16,111 nt of DNA. Origin: CAYWNA01 sp964459305 (GTDB taxonomy: Bacteria; Planctomycetota; Planctomycetia; Pirellulales; Pirellulaceae). A model generated the notes under the pieces. The model was not told the origin of the DNA, ran no database searches, and saw only the letters and a program-made list of their open reading frames with translations. Where the stretch lies: the NCBI GenBank assembly GCA_964459305.1, contig CAYWNA010000291.1, forward strand, positions 1-16,111, in the 5' to 3' direction. How positions within the stretch are numbered: the stretch's first letter is position 1; each line of letters begins with the position of its first letter. Positions 8,288-15,045 of the stretch are shown here, one piece after another. The position numbers were made by a program, and so were the translations under genes.

Positions 8288-8911
8288 ATGATCGCACACG
8301 CGAAGAGACTGCGTGCTCAGACGCTGCAGGACAAGTTCCTGGACATGCTCTCAGCCATCCGCAATCAAGCCCGATTCGCATTTCGAGCCGAGACGCCTGA
8401 GCGTCGAGACGACCTCGTGACCGAGGTGATCGCCAACTGTTTTGTGGCTTTCGTCAGGCTGATGGATCGCGGCAAGGAGGATGAGGTCCATCCCACTCCG
8501 CTCGCCCAATACGCCATCAGGCAGGTCAGGGACGGTCGCCATGTTGGCTCAAGTCTAAACGTGAACGATGTGTCGTCGGAGCATGCCCAGCGGTCTAAGG
8601 GAATCGTGGTGGAGAGCCTCGATCGCTACGACCAGCGGAAGCAGGAGTGGCGCGAGATCTTGATCGAAGACCGTCATGCTGGACCCGCGGAGACTGCCGC
8701 TTGCCGTATCGACTTCGGCGACTGGCTGCAATCGCTGCCGCGTCGCTCTCGAAAGATCGCGGAAACGCTCGCCGCTGGCGAGACGACGAAGAACGCAGCC
8801 CGGAAGCACCGCGTATCTGCAGGCCGGATCAGCCAGATGCGAAGAGAACTGAAGGACGACTGGGAAGCCTTCCAGGGAGTTGATCAAAGCCCCGTGGCTA
8901 CGTTGGCATGA
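8288..8911 (+). CDS. Divergent sigma-70-like factor with region-4 helix-turn-helix
   Basis: This gene encodes 207 residues, close to ECF sigma factor length. ATG 8288 is chosen because GAAAGG ends seven bases upstream. An in-frame TTG at 8273 would add five residues but sits inside the loop of the leader hairpin. Residues 13-85 are helical (FLDMLSAIRNQARFAFR, then PERRDDLVTEVIANCFVAFVRLM) and resemble the sigma region-2 layout without its usual aromatic melting signature. Residues 146-190 read WLQSLPRRSRKIAETLAAGE, then a helix-turn-helix around NAARKHRVSAGRISQMRREL, which matches region 4 of sigma factors. It is probably a transcription factor for the accessory genes, either a true sigma factor or a sigma-derived DNA-binding protein. 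It is first in the plus-strand cluster, after three leader hairpins. Confidence 0.8.
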   Translation: MIAHAKRLRAQTLQDKFLDMLSAIRNQARFAFRAETPERRDDLVTEVIANCFVAFVRLMDRGKEDEVHPTPLAQYAIRQVRDGRHVGSSLNVNDVSSEHAQRSKGIVVESLDRYDQRKQEWREILIEDRHAGPAETAACRIDFGDWLQSLPRRSRKIAETLAAGETTKNAARKHRVSAGRISQMRRELKDDWEAFQGVDQSPVATLA

Positions 8912-8941
8912 ATCTCTCATTCTGACTTCCCAACGGTGCGA

Positions 8942-8971
8942 CGCGAGCCGGACAACGTGTCCGGCTTCGCG
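8942..8971 (+). terminator. Strong GC-rich hairpin after the sigma-like gene
   Basis: CGCGAGCCGGACA (8942-8954) pairs with TGTCCGGC-T-TCGCG (8958-8971) around the loop ACG, with one bulged T: about 13 pairs. No U-tract follows. It lies in the 207-base gap between the sigma-like gene and the 9119 gene, so it may end or attenuate the first transcript or protect RNA ends. No promoter for the 9119 gene was convincing in the remaining bases. Confidence 0.5.
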
Positions 8972-9118
8972 AGTCCGCCGTGACTTCATAACCGTTTATT
9001 ATGTCACCGCTGTCTCACCTGGACGGAATGAACTGAGAAAGGGCGAGAGGTCTTGCCTCGTCAATCACTCGCGACGACTCGTGATGGAAAGTCTAGCAAA
9101 ACCAAGAAGGAGAATCGT

Positions 9119-9559
9119 ATGCCTTTGAAACTCAATTGTGGGTTCAGCCGCAAGGTTGGTGAACCCGACTACGGCTCGCGTGGAGCCAGTGTCAATCTGG
9201 AGCTCGAACTCGAATCGGGGCTCGTCAACGAACCCGATCGTCTTCAGGAACGCATACGCCAGTTGTTCCGGCTGGCCAAGGCGTCTGTGGACGATGAATT
9301 GAACGGTAATGGCCAGGCATCACCGAACGGCCAGCAGTCAAACGGCAATGGTCAGCGTCGGCAAACCAATGGTCGGCCCGCCACACAGAGCCAGGTCCGG
9401 GCCATTCACGCAATTGCCAATCGTCAGCGGATCGACCTGGGCAGCCTGCTCCGTGAACGCTTCGGCACGGACCAGCCCGGCGATCTGTCCATATCCGACG
9501 CGAGCCAGTTGATCGACGAGCTCAAGGCCTCGACCAACGGGACGGGAGGTCGCCGATGA
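9119..9559 (+). CDS. Probable recombination/ssDNA accessory protein with NG-rich linker
   Basis: 146 residues from ATG 9119, chosen because AAGGAG lies eight bases upstream. An earlier in-frame start at 9053 lacks such a site and would add 22 low-quality residues. Residues 1-58 (KLNCGFSRKVGEPDYGSRGA, then a run of alternating acidic and hydrophobic residues and a helix RLQERIRQLFRLAKASVDDE) form a compact domain I cannot name. Residues 60-88 are an Asn/Gly/Gln-rich flexible linker. Residues 88-137 (ATQSQVRAIHAIANRQRIDL through DLSISDASQLIDELKA) resemble a short C-terminal module seen in phage recombination and ssDNA-handling proteins. Its stop overlaps the start of the nuclease gene in ATGA, so the two are translationally coupled and probably work together. 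Function is inferred from that coupling and the C-terminal module. Confidence 0.82.
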   Translation: MPLKLNCGFSRKVGEPDYGSRGASVNLELELESGLVNEPDRLQERIRQLFRLAKASVDDELNGNGQASPNGQQSNGNGQRRQTNGRPATQSQVRAIHAIANRQRIDLGSLLRERFGTDQPGDLSISDASQLIDELKASTNGTGGRR

Positions 9560-10380
9560 TCACAGCGACGCTGGAATCTCCGAATGTCGCCGCCCTGGAG
9601 TTGACTGGCCGGGACTACATTAGTTACTCGGCCATCTTGACGTTCCAGACTTGCCCCTTGCGGTACTACTTCCGCTATGTGGCTGGCATGCCGGAAGAGA
9701 CTGTCTCGGCCAGCCTAGTGTTTGGCAGTGCCATACATCGTGCCGCAGAATACCATTACAACGAACTGATGGCCGGGAATCCGGCACCGGATCTCGACAC
9801 GCTACTGCACGTGTACCAGGATGCTTGGCGTGAACGCGACGGAGCCGAGATTCTGTTCGGCAAAAAGGACGATGCCCACACGTTGGGTAGCCTGGCTGAA
9901 AGGATGCTCGCGACGTTCCAGCAGTCCGAGTATGCCGTGCCAACCGGCAGGATCATTGGCGTCGAGGAGGAACTGCGAGAGGAGGTGATACCCGGTTGTC
10001 CGGATCTGTTGGCCCGTATCGACCTGCTGATCGAAGATGGCGACGAACTGGTGGTCACGGACCTGAAGACCGCCAGAAGCCGATGGAGTCAGAATCAGGC
10101 CAATGATTCGTCAGAGCAACTGCTGCTGTATGGTGACTTGGCAGGGCGGCTTTGTCCCGACAAGCAGGTTCGCCTGCAATTCCTTGTCATCACCAAGACA
10201 AAGCAGCCCGCGATCACGGCCCACACGGTCGCGTTCGACGCATCCCGTGTAGAACGGACCAAGCGAGTCGTTGAGCACGTATGGGAGGCGATCCAGTCCG
10301 GGACTTTCTATCCAGCGCCATCGATGATGAATTGTCCAACTTGTCCGTTTCGAGAGGAGTGCAGACGGTGGTGTGGCTGA
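9556..10380 (+). CDS. RecB/Cas4-type PD-(D/E)XK nuclease with Fe-S cysteines
   Basis: 274 residues. The ATG lies inside the ATGA overlap with the upstream gene. SYSAILTFQTCPLRYYFRY at 23-41 is the usual N-terminal motif of this superfamily and supplies Cys33. GSAIH (57-61) gives the motif-I His61. RIDLLIEDGDELVVTDLKTA (154-173) carries the metal-binding Asp156 and the Asp169-Leu-Lys171 of the (D/E)XK core. EQLLLYGDL (187-195) is the Q-x-x-x-Y motif. The C-terminus, NCPTCPFREECRRWC, offers Cys260, 263, 269 and 273, which with Cys33 fits a 4Fe-4S cluster as in AddB and Cas4. All catalytic residues appear intact. It should cut or resect DNA ends. There is no CRISPR array or cas1 nearby, so a phage-type recombination role fits better than a Cas4 role. 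It lacks a helicase domain, but an SF2 helicase is encoded downstream. Confidence 0.93.
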   Translation: MITATLESPNVAALELTGRDYISYSAILTFQTCPLRYYFRYVAGMPEETVSASLVFGSAIHRAAEYHYNELMAGNPAPDLDTLLHVYQDAWRERDGAEILFGKKDDAHTLGSLAERMLATFQQSEYAVPTGRIIGVEEELREEVIPGCPDLLARIDLLIEDGDELVVTDLKTARSRWSQNQANDSSEQLLLYGDLAGRLCPDKQVRLQFLVITKTKQPAITAHTVAFDASRVERTKRVVEHVWEAIQSGTFYPAPSMMNCPTCPFREECRRWCG

Positions 10381-10408
10381 ACGTTGAGAAGACAGAGAGG
10401 AGATAGAT

Positions 10409-10579
10409 TTGGGTGCGAGACAGAAACTGAACTCCGCGCATTTGACAGGTAGCCTTGTGCTTGCGGGTGTCGCGGGAGTATTGGCCGAATCCTTCGCTGT
10501 TTTCCTGATTGCCCTTGGCTTCTTGATTGTGTGCTCGATCAATGATGGTGGGATTCGTATCGGAAAGCGGAGGAATTGA
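10409..10579 (+). CDS. Small hydrophobic (single-helix membrane) protein, TTG start
   Basis: 56 residues. The start TTG at 10409 is supported by GAGAGGAG (10395-10402), six bases upstream. It follows the nuclease gene by 28 bases, which fits an operon. A hydrophilic N-terminus (MGARQKLNSAHLTGS) is followed by a long hydrophobic stretch (about 16-44, LVLAGVAGVLAESFAVFLIA onward), then a basic tail ending GKRRN. One or two membrane passes are possible. I recognise no family. In phage-like modules such proteins can be holin-like, anchors or toxins, but nothing here decides among them. Too short for many gene finders. Confidence 0.55.
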   Translation: MGARQKLNSAHLTGSLVLAGVAGVLAESFAVFLIALGFLIVCSINDGGIRIGKRRN

Positions 10580-10591
10580 TTCAATGAATGT

Positions 10592-10635
10592 GCCCCTGCC
10601 TCCGTTTGCCTTTCGCCAGGCAGACGGGGTGGGGC
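10592..10635 (+). terminator. Terminator-like hairpin after the small membrane protein
   Basis: CCGTTTGCCT (10602-10611) pairs with AGGCAGACGG (10618-10627) around a 6-base loop, with one G-U pair. An outer GCCCC (10592-10596) pairs with GGGGC (10631-10635). CTATCTTGCTC follows, without a clean U-tract. It lies 12 bases after the stop and before the antisense tRNA, so it probably ends the first block of plus-strand genes. Confidence 0.5.
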
Positions 10636-10726
10636 TATCTTGCTCGCACCATTGATGGGTGTCGCCCTGTTTATCTATCAGCGACGGTGGCCGCCGTCAA
10701 TGTAATACCCAAAGCGGACGAACCAG

Positions 10727-10798
10727 TGCCGGGAGCGGGATTTGAACCCACGACCTCAAGGTTATGAGCCTTGCGAGCTGCCACTGCTCCACCCCGGT
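10727..10798 (-). tRNA. tRNA-Met (CAT), initiator-like
   Basis: The minus strand folds into a full 72-nt cloverleaf: acceptor ACCGGGG/TCCCGGC, D-stem GAGC/GCTC with a 7-base loop, anticodon stem CAAGG/CCTTG with loop CTCATAA (anticodon CAT), variable loop AGGTC, T-stem GTGGG/CCCGC with loop TTCAAAT, and discriminator A. CCA is not encoded. Two features are those of bacterial initiator tRNAs: position 1-72 is unpaired (A1 against C72) and the D-stem has A11-U24. The third feature, three G-C pairs at the anticodon stem base, is only partly kept: positions 29-31 are A-G-G against C-C-U. It lies antisense to the surrounding accessory genes. A CAT tRNA read as Ile2 is less likely given A11-U24. 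Confidence 0.9.
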
Positions 10799-11032
10799 AC
10801 TGTCACTAGACACTGGACTGCGGACAAGGTTCGCCAAGCCCGCTGCCGGTTGCCACGCTGTAGCGGCAGATCTTGGTGAAGGCGGTCCATCACTTCGGAG
10901 GGATCTCTGCCTCGCTGTGCGCGCAATTGGCTCATTTTTCGAAAAAAGCTCGACACAGATGACCATACGTGTCACCAGGACCAGCGATAGTTGTAGTAGT
11001 GATTCGAGGACAAGCCATGGAGGACGGAAGAA
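10799..11032. other. Intergenic region between tRNA and WYL gene
   Basis: 234 bases with no supported gene. It must hold the tRNA promoter (minus strand) and possibly one for the WYL gene, but no clear -35/-10 pair is visible. TGTC-ACTA-GACA (10801-10812) is a small inverted repeat just upstream of the tRNA. TTTTTCGAAAAA (10935-10946) is a perfect 12-base palindrome that could be an operator. Confidence 0.35.
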
Positions 11033-11278
11033 ATGTTACGAATGATTCACCGGGCTATGCATCAGCCGGACGACCTAGTCATTGAGTTCGATTACACCGA
11101 CGCCAAGGGCGCTGCGACTCATCGAGTTGTGAGCCCAATTCGCTTCTTGGGTAATAATCGCATTCTTGCCCTATGCCTGAGTCGGGAGGAGCCCCGCCAG
11201 TTCTGCCTGGAACGCTGCCGGAACGTGAAGCTAGAACCGGCCGCGGACTTCTTGATGCCGGTGGCAATGTCAAGCTAG
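11033..11278 (+). CDS. Stand-alone mini WYL-domain protein
   Basis: 81 residues. ATG 11033 has GGAGG nine bases upstream; ATG 11042 in frame is an alternative. Almost the whole protein reads as a WYL domain: an opening strand VIEFDYTDAKGAATHRVVSP (16-35), IRFLGNNRILALCLSREEPR (36-55) at the place of the WYL tripeptide strand, and QFCLERCRNVKLEP (56-69) matching the usual R-x-F-x-L-x-R-I closing strand. Typical WYL proteins add an N-terminal helix-turn-helix; that part is absent, and no decayed copy of it was noticed upstream. WYL domains bind nucleic acid or nucleotide-like ligands and often regulate phage-defence and DNA-repair loci. Here it may sense a ligand and act with the sigma-like factor or the helicase; this is inference. 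Confidence 0.72.
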   Translation: MLRMIHRAMHQPDDLVIEFDYTDAKGAATHRVVSPIRFLGNNRILALCLSREEPRQFCLERCRNVKLEPAADFLMPVAMSS

Positions 11279-11735
11279 ACCTAGCCTTCACGGTCATTGG
11301 TGGCGTCCTACTTGGCGGTTGCTTGGTCGGCCGTGTTGAGCGGCTGTAACCGGAGCCTTCTTTGCCCAATTCGACGGAATTGCCGCAACGCATCTCAGTA
11401 GCCAACGCAAGCTCGGCTGCCCTCGCACCATAGCCTTCCGTGGTCCCTGCGTTTGCCCCGGACAACGCAAGGCACCAAGTCTACATGAGCCCGAAAAAGA
11501 AGCGGAATAACTTTTCAAGAAATTCTCTCCGTGAATGACCGAACGTGTCACGCATCGTGGCGAAACTGTAGACACCTGCAGCGGTTGCGGCGAAGGCCCC
11601 TTTGCCGAGTTGCCGGCCGACCCTCGACGTAGAGGTCTTGCAGCAATCTTCGCAAAGAGTATTTTGCTTCGCCCCGAAACGATCGGCTGCAGGATGTTTG
11701 AGCCGCGCGTAACTGTATCACGGAGGAGGTGTCAC
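11279..11735. other. Intergenic region before the helicase gene
   Basis: 457 bases with no convincing gene. An out-of-frame ORF (11173-11349) overlapping the WYL gene ends here with a hydrophobic tail. The helicase frame is open upstream to 11535, but that extension has no ribosome binding site and no matching domain. Multiple weak open frames exist on both strands; none shows a family signature. The end of the interval carries the strong ribosome binding site GGAGGAGGT (11722-11730). Confidence 0.4.
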
Positions 11736-12929
11736 ATGTCTCGGTCCACCCTTACCTTGGACGCAGATGAAACAACCCAGTCCTTTACCGCCGGCGATGG
11801 ACACCAATCCAGTGGTTTGCTGGTAGGGACTACTGTTGAACCACGACCTTATCAGTTGCGGATTGTCACGAAGGCACTCCGCATGTTTCAGGGCACCTAT
11901 CGGAATCGCACGGGTGAAATCGAACCGCCGGCTCATTCCGTAATGGTCGAAAGCCCCACGGGCAGCGGCAAAACGGTGATGGGGCTGGCTATTGCCCGAC
12001 AACTGCAGCGGGAATTCGGGTTTTCCGTCGCATGGGTAGCGATGCGGCGCAACCTGTTAGCACAGGCCCGAGAGGAAAACCATCGCTGGGGCTTCGATGT
12101 GGACATGCAGACCATCTCGATGTTTGACAAGGACCCACCGGCGGTCGACATATTGGTTGTCGACGAGGCGCAGCATGACGCTGCCATGAGCATGGCGAAC
12201 CTACATTGCACGATTCGTCCTACAAATGTCCTGGGATTGACGGCCACCCCTTTTCGGACCGATCGCATCAAACTGTGTTTCGACAAAGTCATCCGAGATG
12301 CAGGAATCCACCAGCTTATCCAAGATGGGTACCTGAGCCGCTACCACCACTACACCATCCCCGAGTACACGCCTGCAGACGTCGCTCGCCTTTTGATCGA
12401 AGAGCCCAAGCGATGGGGGAAGTCCCTGGTGTTCTTCCACCGACAGGAAGAGTGCGACGAATGTTGGCAAATCTTGACATCCCGCGGAGTGCGAGCCGAG
12501 GTGGTCAATGCGAAAACCGACCGTGAGCGACAGATCGCCGATTTCGCTGCGGATCGCATAAGTGTCCTGATCAACATGCTCATTCTCACCGAGGGATTCG
12601 ACTGTCCCTCTCTGAAGACGGTGTTCTGTCGTCCATCGGGGAAGGGTTGCACGATCCAGATGGGCGGACGGGTCTTTCGCAAGCATCCGGATCTCCCCCA
12701 CAAGCAGATCGTGCAATGTAGGAAAACCCGCCATCCATTCGTGAAGACTGCCATGGCTGACGAACAGTACGTTCGGGTCGACGGCCAGTGGCGTTCCTTG
12801 AAGCTCAACCGGGAAATCTCGGCTATCAGCGATCGGGCACGGCAAGTGATCGCTCGTGCCCAAGTTCAACTCCCCAAGCTTGTGGCAGCGCACAGGATAC
12901 GGCCGCTGCCCTGGGAAAGGGATACGTAG
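11736..12929 (+). CDS. Superfamily 2 DNA helicase, RadD/UvsW-like
   Basis: 397 residues from ATG 11736, chosen because GGAGGAGGT ends five bases upstream. The frame extends 67 codons further up without support. All main SF2 motifs are visible: Q-like RPYQLR (37-42); Walker A SPTGSGKT (73-80); motif Ia around RRNLLAQA; DEAQH (143-147); LTATPFR (168-174); KSLVFFHRQEECDEC (229-243); ILTEGFDCPSL (283-293); and QMGGRVFR (308-315) with both motif-VI arginines. The order and DEAQH box resemble the RadD / UvsW / type III restriction Res branch. It is at the short end for this family and has no extra nuclease or zinc domain. It probably unwinds branched DNA for recombination or repair, supplying motor activity to the nuclease encoded upstream. 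The DUF932-like gene follows after 36 bases. Confidence 0.92.
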   Translation: MSRSTLTLDADETTQSFTAGDGHQSSGLLVGTTVEPRPYQLRIVTKALRMFQGTYRNRTGEIEPPAHSVMVESPTGSGKTVMGLAIARQLQREFGFSVAWVAMRRNLLAQAREENHRWGFDVDMQTISMFDKDPPAVDILVVDEAQHDAAMSMANLHCTIRPTNVLGLTATPFRTDRIKLCFDKVIRDAGIHQLIQDGYLSRYHHYTIPEYTPADVARLLIEEPKRWGKSLVFFHRQEECDECWQILTSRGVRAEVVNAKTDRERQIADFAADRISVLINMLILTEGFDCPSLKTVFCRPSGKGCTIQMGGRVFRKHPDLPHKQIVQCRKTRHPFVKTAMADEQYVRVDGQWRSLKLNREISAISDRARQVIARAQVQLPKLVAAHRIRPLPWERDT

Positions 12930-12965
12930 TTCGTTCAAACAGTCCAGTTCACGGAGGGTAAGACG

Positions 12966-14042
12966 ATGAAGTGTTCTTTTGACTACGCTTTCACGAAAGT
13001 ACGTGATCTTCGAGCTATCGGCGAACGTCATGTACGAACCGGCAAGATGCACATGAGCGCCATCCAAGTGAAGGGTGAGAATTCCGCCCCCACAAAGCGG
13101 TTCTGGAAGTCCTTCTACCTTAGATTCGGAATCTCTGAAAATGTGTTTCGCTACTTCGAACCCATGGAAGTCTTCGACCGAATCTCCGAACGGGCGGCGG
13201 ATGACACGATTCGTTGCTGCATCGAACGTGACGAAAACGGCAAGTCTCGACTGTTGGCCGTCAGCAATCCCAACCGTCCGGTCATTCGCCATGGCGAAAT
13301 TACCAATCTTGTTTCTCGCTACGGCGGACGAGATCTCTCCTACGCCGACGGCGTTGTCACCAGCACACACACGCCGCGGTCCGGCGATCAGACTTTCGAG
13401 ATCGGTGGCGACCGCTTCAAGCACCGTTTTGTCATGGAGACACCAGTCGATGGTTTCAGCCACCCGAAGATCTACCTTTCGTTCCTACGGATGATCTGCT
13501 CCAACGGTATGATCGGCTACGCTCGCGCCTTTCGCAGCGATATCAGCCTTGGCAAGGACATCACACACTGCATCAGTCGGGCTCTGGGGAGCTACGACAA
13601 CGGCGAAGGTTACGCGGCTTTGCGGCAGCGGTTTGAAAGTGCTCAGACTTCGTGGGCTTCGGTGAGGGAATGTATGCAGTTGTACAAGGCACTGATCAAA
13701 GTCGGCGATCGCAAAGAAGTCACCTCTGACACGGTGGCGCGCGACTTCCATCGGATGACAGGAAACCTCAATGAACTCTACGGGCTCGCCAACCTCGACG
13801 CATTGAGTACGAAGCGGCAGCGTGTCCTGCCGGCCCGGTGTCGTGTCTACGATTTGCTGAACTTCGCCAGCGAACTGGGGACGCACCATTCAACAACGGA
13901 GGGTGGACGCACGTTGCAGGCCTTCATCGGCAGTATGATCAGCGACGAGTTCGACATGGAAGGAACGGCTGAGACGATGACCGATTTCGCTGACTTCTTC
14001 GTTGGGGAAGAAAGCGTAGGACCGCTTATGTCAGTCAATTGA
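12966..14042 (+). CDS. DUF932-like (phage/plasmid-related) protein
   Basis: 358 residues from ATG 12966, with GGAGGG eight bases upstream. The clearest family sign is FLRMICSNGMIGYARAFR (173-190), matching the C-S-N-G core of DUF932 proteins, preceded by the beta-rich half with PVIRHGEITNLVSRYGG (105-121). DUF932 proteins are about 300-400 residues and are found mainly on phages, plasmids and integrated elements. Their biochemical role is not settled. The N-terminal ~60 residues (MKCSFDYAFTKVRDLRAIGE onward) are not typical for the family as I know it. It is the last plus-strand gene of the cluster and supports reading the whole cluster as a mobile-element module. Confidence 0.78.
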   Translation: MKCSFDYAFTKVRDLRAIGERHVRTGKMHMSAIQVKGENSAPTKRFWKSFYLRFGISENVFRYFEPMEVFDRISERAADDTIRCCIERDENGKSRLLAVSNPNRPVIRHGEITNLVSRYGGRDLSYADGVVTSTHTPRSGDQTFEIGGDRFKHRFVMETPVDGFSHPKIYLSFLRMICSNGMIGYARAFRSDISLGKDITHCISRALGSYDNGEGYAALRQRFESAQTSWASVRECMQLYKALIKVGDRKEVTSDTVARDFHRMTGNLNELYGLANLDALSTKRQRVLPARCRVYDLLNFASELGTHHSTTEGGRTLQAFIGSMISDEFDMEGTAETMTDFADFFVGEESVGPLMSVN

Positions 14043-14369
14043 TGAGGCGTAGTGTCGATCTGGCCCGGTGGTTTCTGTACACAGTGGCAACCGGGGCGTA
14101 TTCGGCGTCCGCTCCTGCCGCCACGGAAAGGGCTGCGATGAGCCATTGTGCAAGGGCCATGGCGTCGTAGCCGACGAGTTCTGTCCGGTGTATAATCCAC
14201 AAAAAAGATAGGCAGTTGGCTATTGAGTGCTCCCCATGGCGGTCGTGTCGACGGGAGGTTACGCTATACCTTCTGGAGCGAGCAGTTGGATTGGGCGTTC
14301 GCAAACGGAGTTTTCACGGTAGGCGCGGCGTGGCCACAATTCGTCTTCTGAGACGGCATCGTGGGAGCT
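14043..14369. other. Convergent intergenic region
   Basis: 327 bases between two convergent genes. An imperfect hairpin at 14084-14124 (GTGGC and GGGGCG pairing with CGCTCC and GCCAC across a symmetric internal loop) may end transcription of the DUF932-like gene. It has no U-tract. TATAAT at 14191-14196 looks like a -10 box but has no acceptable -35 box. A 42-codon frame starts at 14042 in a TGATG overlap and a minus-strand frame spans 14035-14304. Neither shows family features. Confidence 0.4.
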
Positions 14370-14913
14370 TTAACGACGTCGCGGCTCCGGCATCCCCAGG
14401 ATCCATCCTTCTTCGTTCACAACCGCAGTAACCTGCTCTTCATCCAGGCCAGCGGGTTCAACAAAGCAGTCGGCGAGTTCCCCTGCTTGGTCCATTCGAC
14501 TGGCCCAACCGCACATGGCGACTACTTGGGCCCGATCCCAAGGCCAATCAGGGTGGGCCTCCTGTAATGCCGCCGTTTGTTGCCGTGCAAGGCCGGGCCA
14601 TATTTCCGCGTGGAGAATCCAGGGACGTCGGCCACGTCCGACGGGTGCGACAAGGCCAGTTTCAAAGGGCCAGAGTCATTTGCTGCAGCACCTCTTCCAG
14701 CAACACAATGCAGTTGTGCCGGGTTGGACAGAAGACCGCCTGCGGCTGCAGATGCTCGTCGGCAACGGCATACCAAATGGTGTCATCATCGCCTTCGCGT
14801 CCGCGAGCCGAAGCACCGCTCCAGTCTGCAAAGATGTACGCGTCGAAGAGACACAAACGCCGCCGTTCACCGGCTGCGTCCAATGCGCCATAAGGCTCGG
14901 TCGGAGCAGGCAC
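14370..14913 (-). pseudogene. DWSGA/WPFETG-family gene with its middle deleted and frame broken (RNase H-fold-like, tentative)
   Basis: Two minus-strand frames read as the two ends of one protein. The first (14913 down to the stop at 14662) has FDAYIFADWSGA, then TIWYAVADE, and a helix LLEEVLQQMT. The second, open from about 14675 to the stop at 14370, has WPFETG, then ILHAEIWPGL, and continues to a helical C-terminus ending MPEPRRR. The frames overlap near 14662-14690. As I recall the family, these motifs flank a long central region carrying further conserved segments; here that region is gone, so the gene has an internal deletion with a frameshift. The DWSGA start suggests an RNase H-fold protein of the DUF429 type, but that is tentative. 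The N-terminal start (CAT complement at 14911-14913) is uncertain. It follows the 15046-15618 gene on the same strand. Confidence 0.65.
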
Positions 14914-15045
14914 ATCGCAGATGCGGAGGTTGCGGTGGCGGTCGCAGTGAATCCGAGCTCTGGGTTGCCGCCATCTGAAGCAACCGACTTGGCCGTGTTC
15001 TCATTTGAGGTAGTGCGCGAGCCTCGGTCATCCGATGACTACGGA

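Noticed and set aside
9556..10380. Reading the nuclease as Cas4 of a CRISPR system
   Set aside because: No repeat array, cas1 or cas2 is present in the window, and the partner genes point to recombination.
10764..11045. 93-codon plus-strand frame across the tRNA
   Set aside because: It overlaps the tRNA on the opposite strand and has non-coding composition.
11535..11735. N-terminal extension of the helicase, with a C-x-x-C motif (CSGC)
   Set aside because: The strong GGAGGAGGT before ATG 11736 decides the start, and the extension has no ribosome binding site or matching domain; a zinc motif needs more than one such pair.
14035..14304. 89-codon minus-strand frame overlapping the end of the DUF932-like gene
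   Set aside because: Plausible hydrophobic residues near the end, but no start signal and no family; most of it has low-quality composition.
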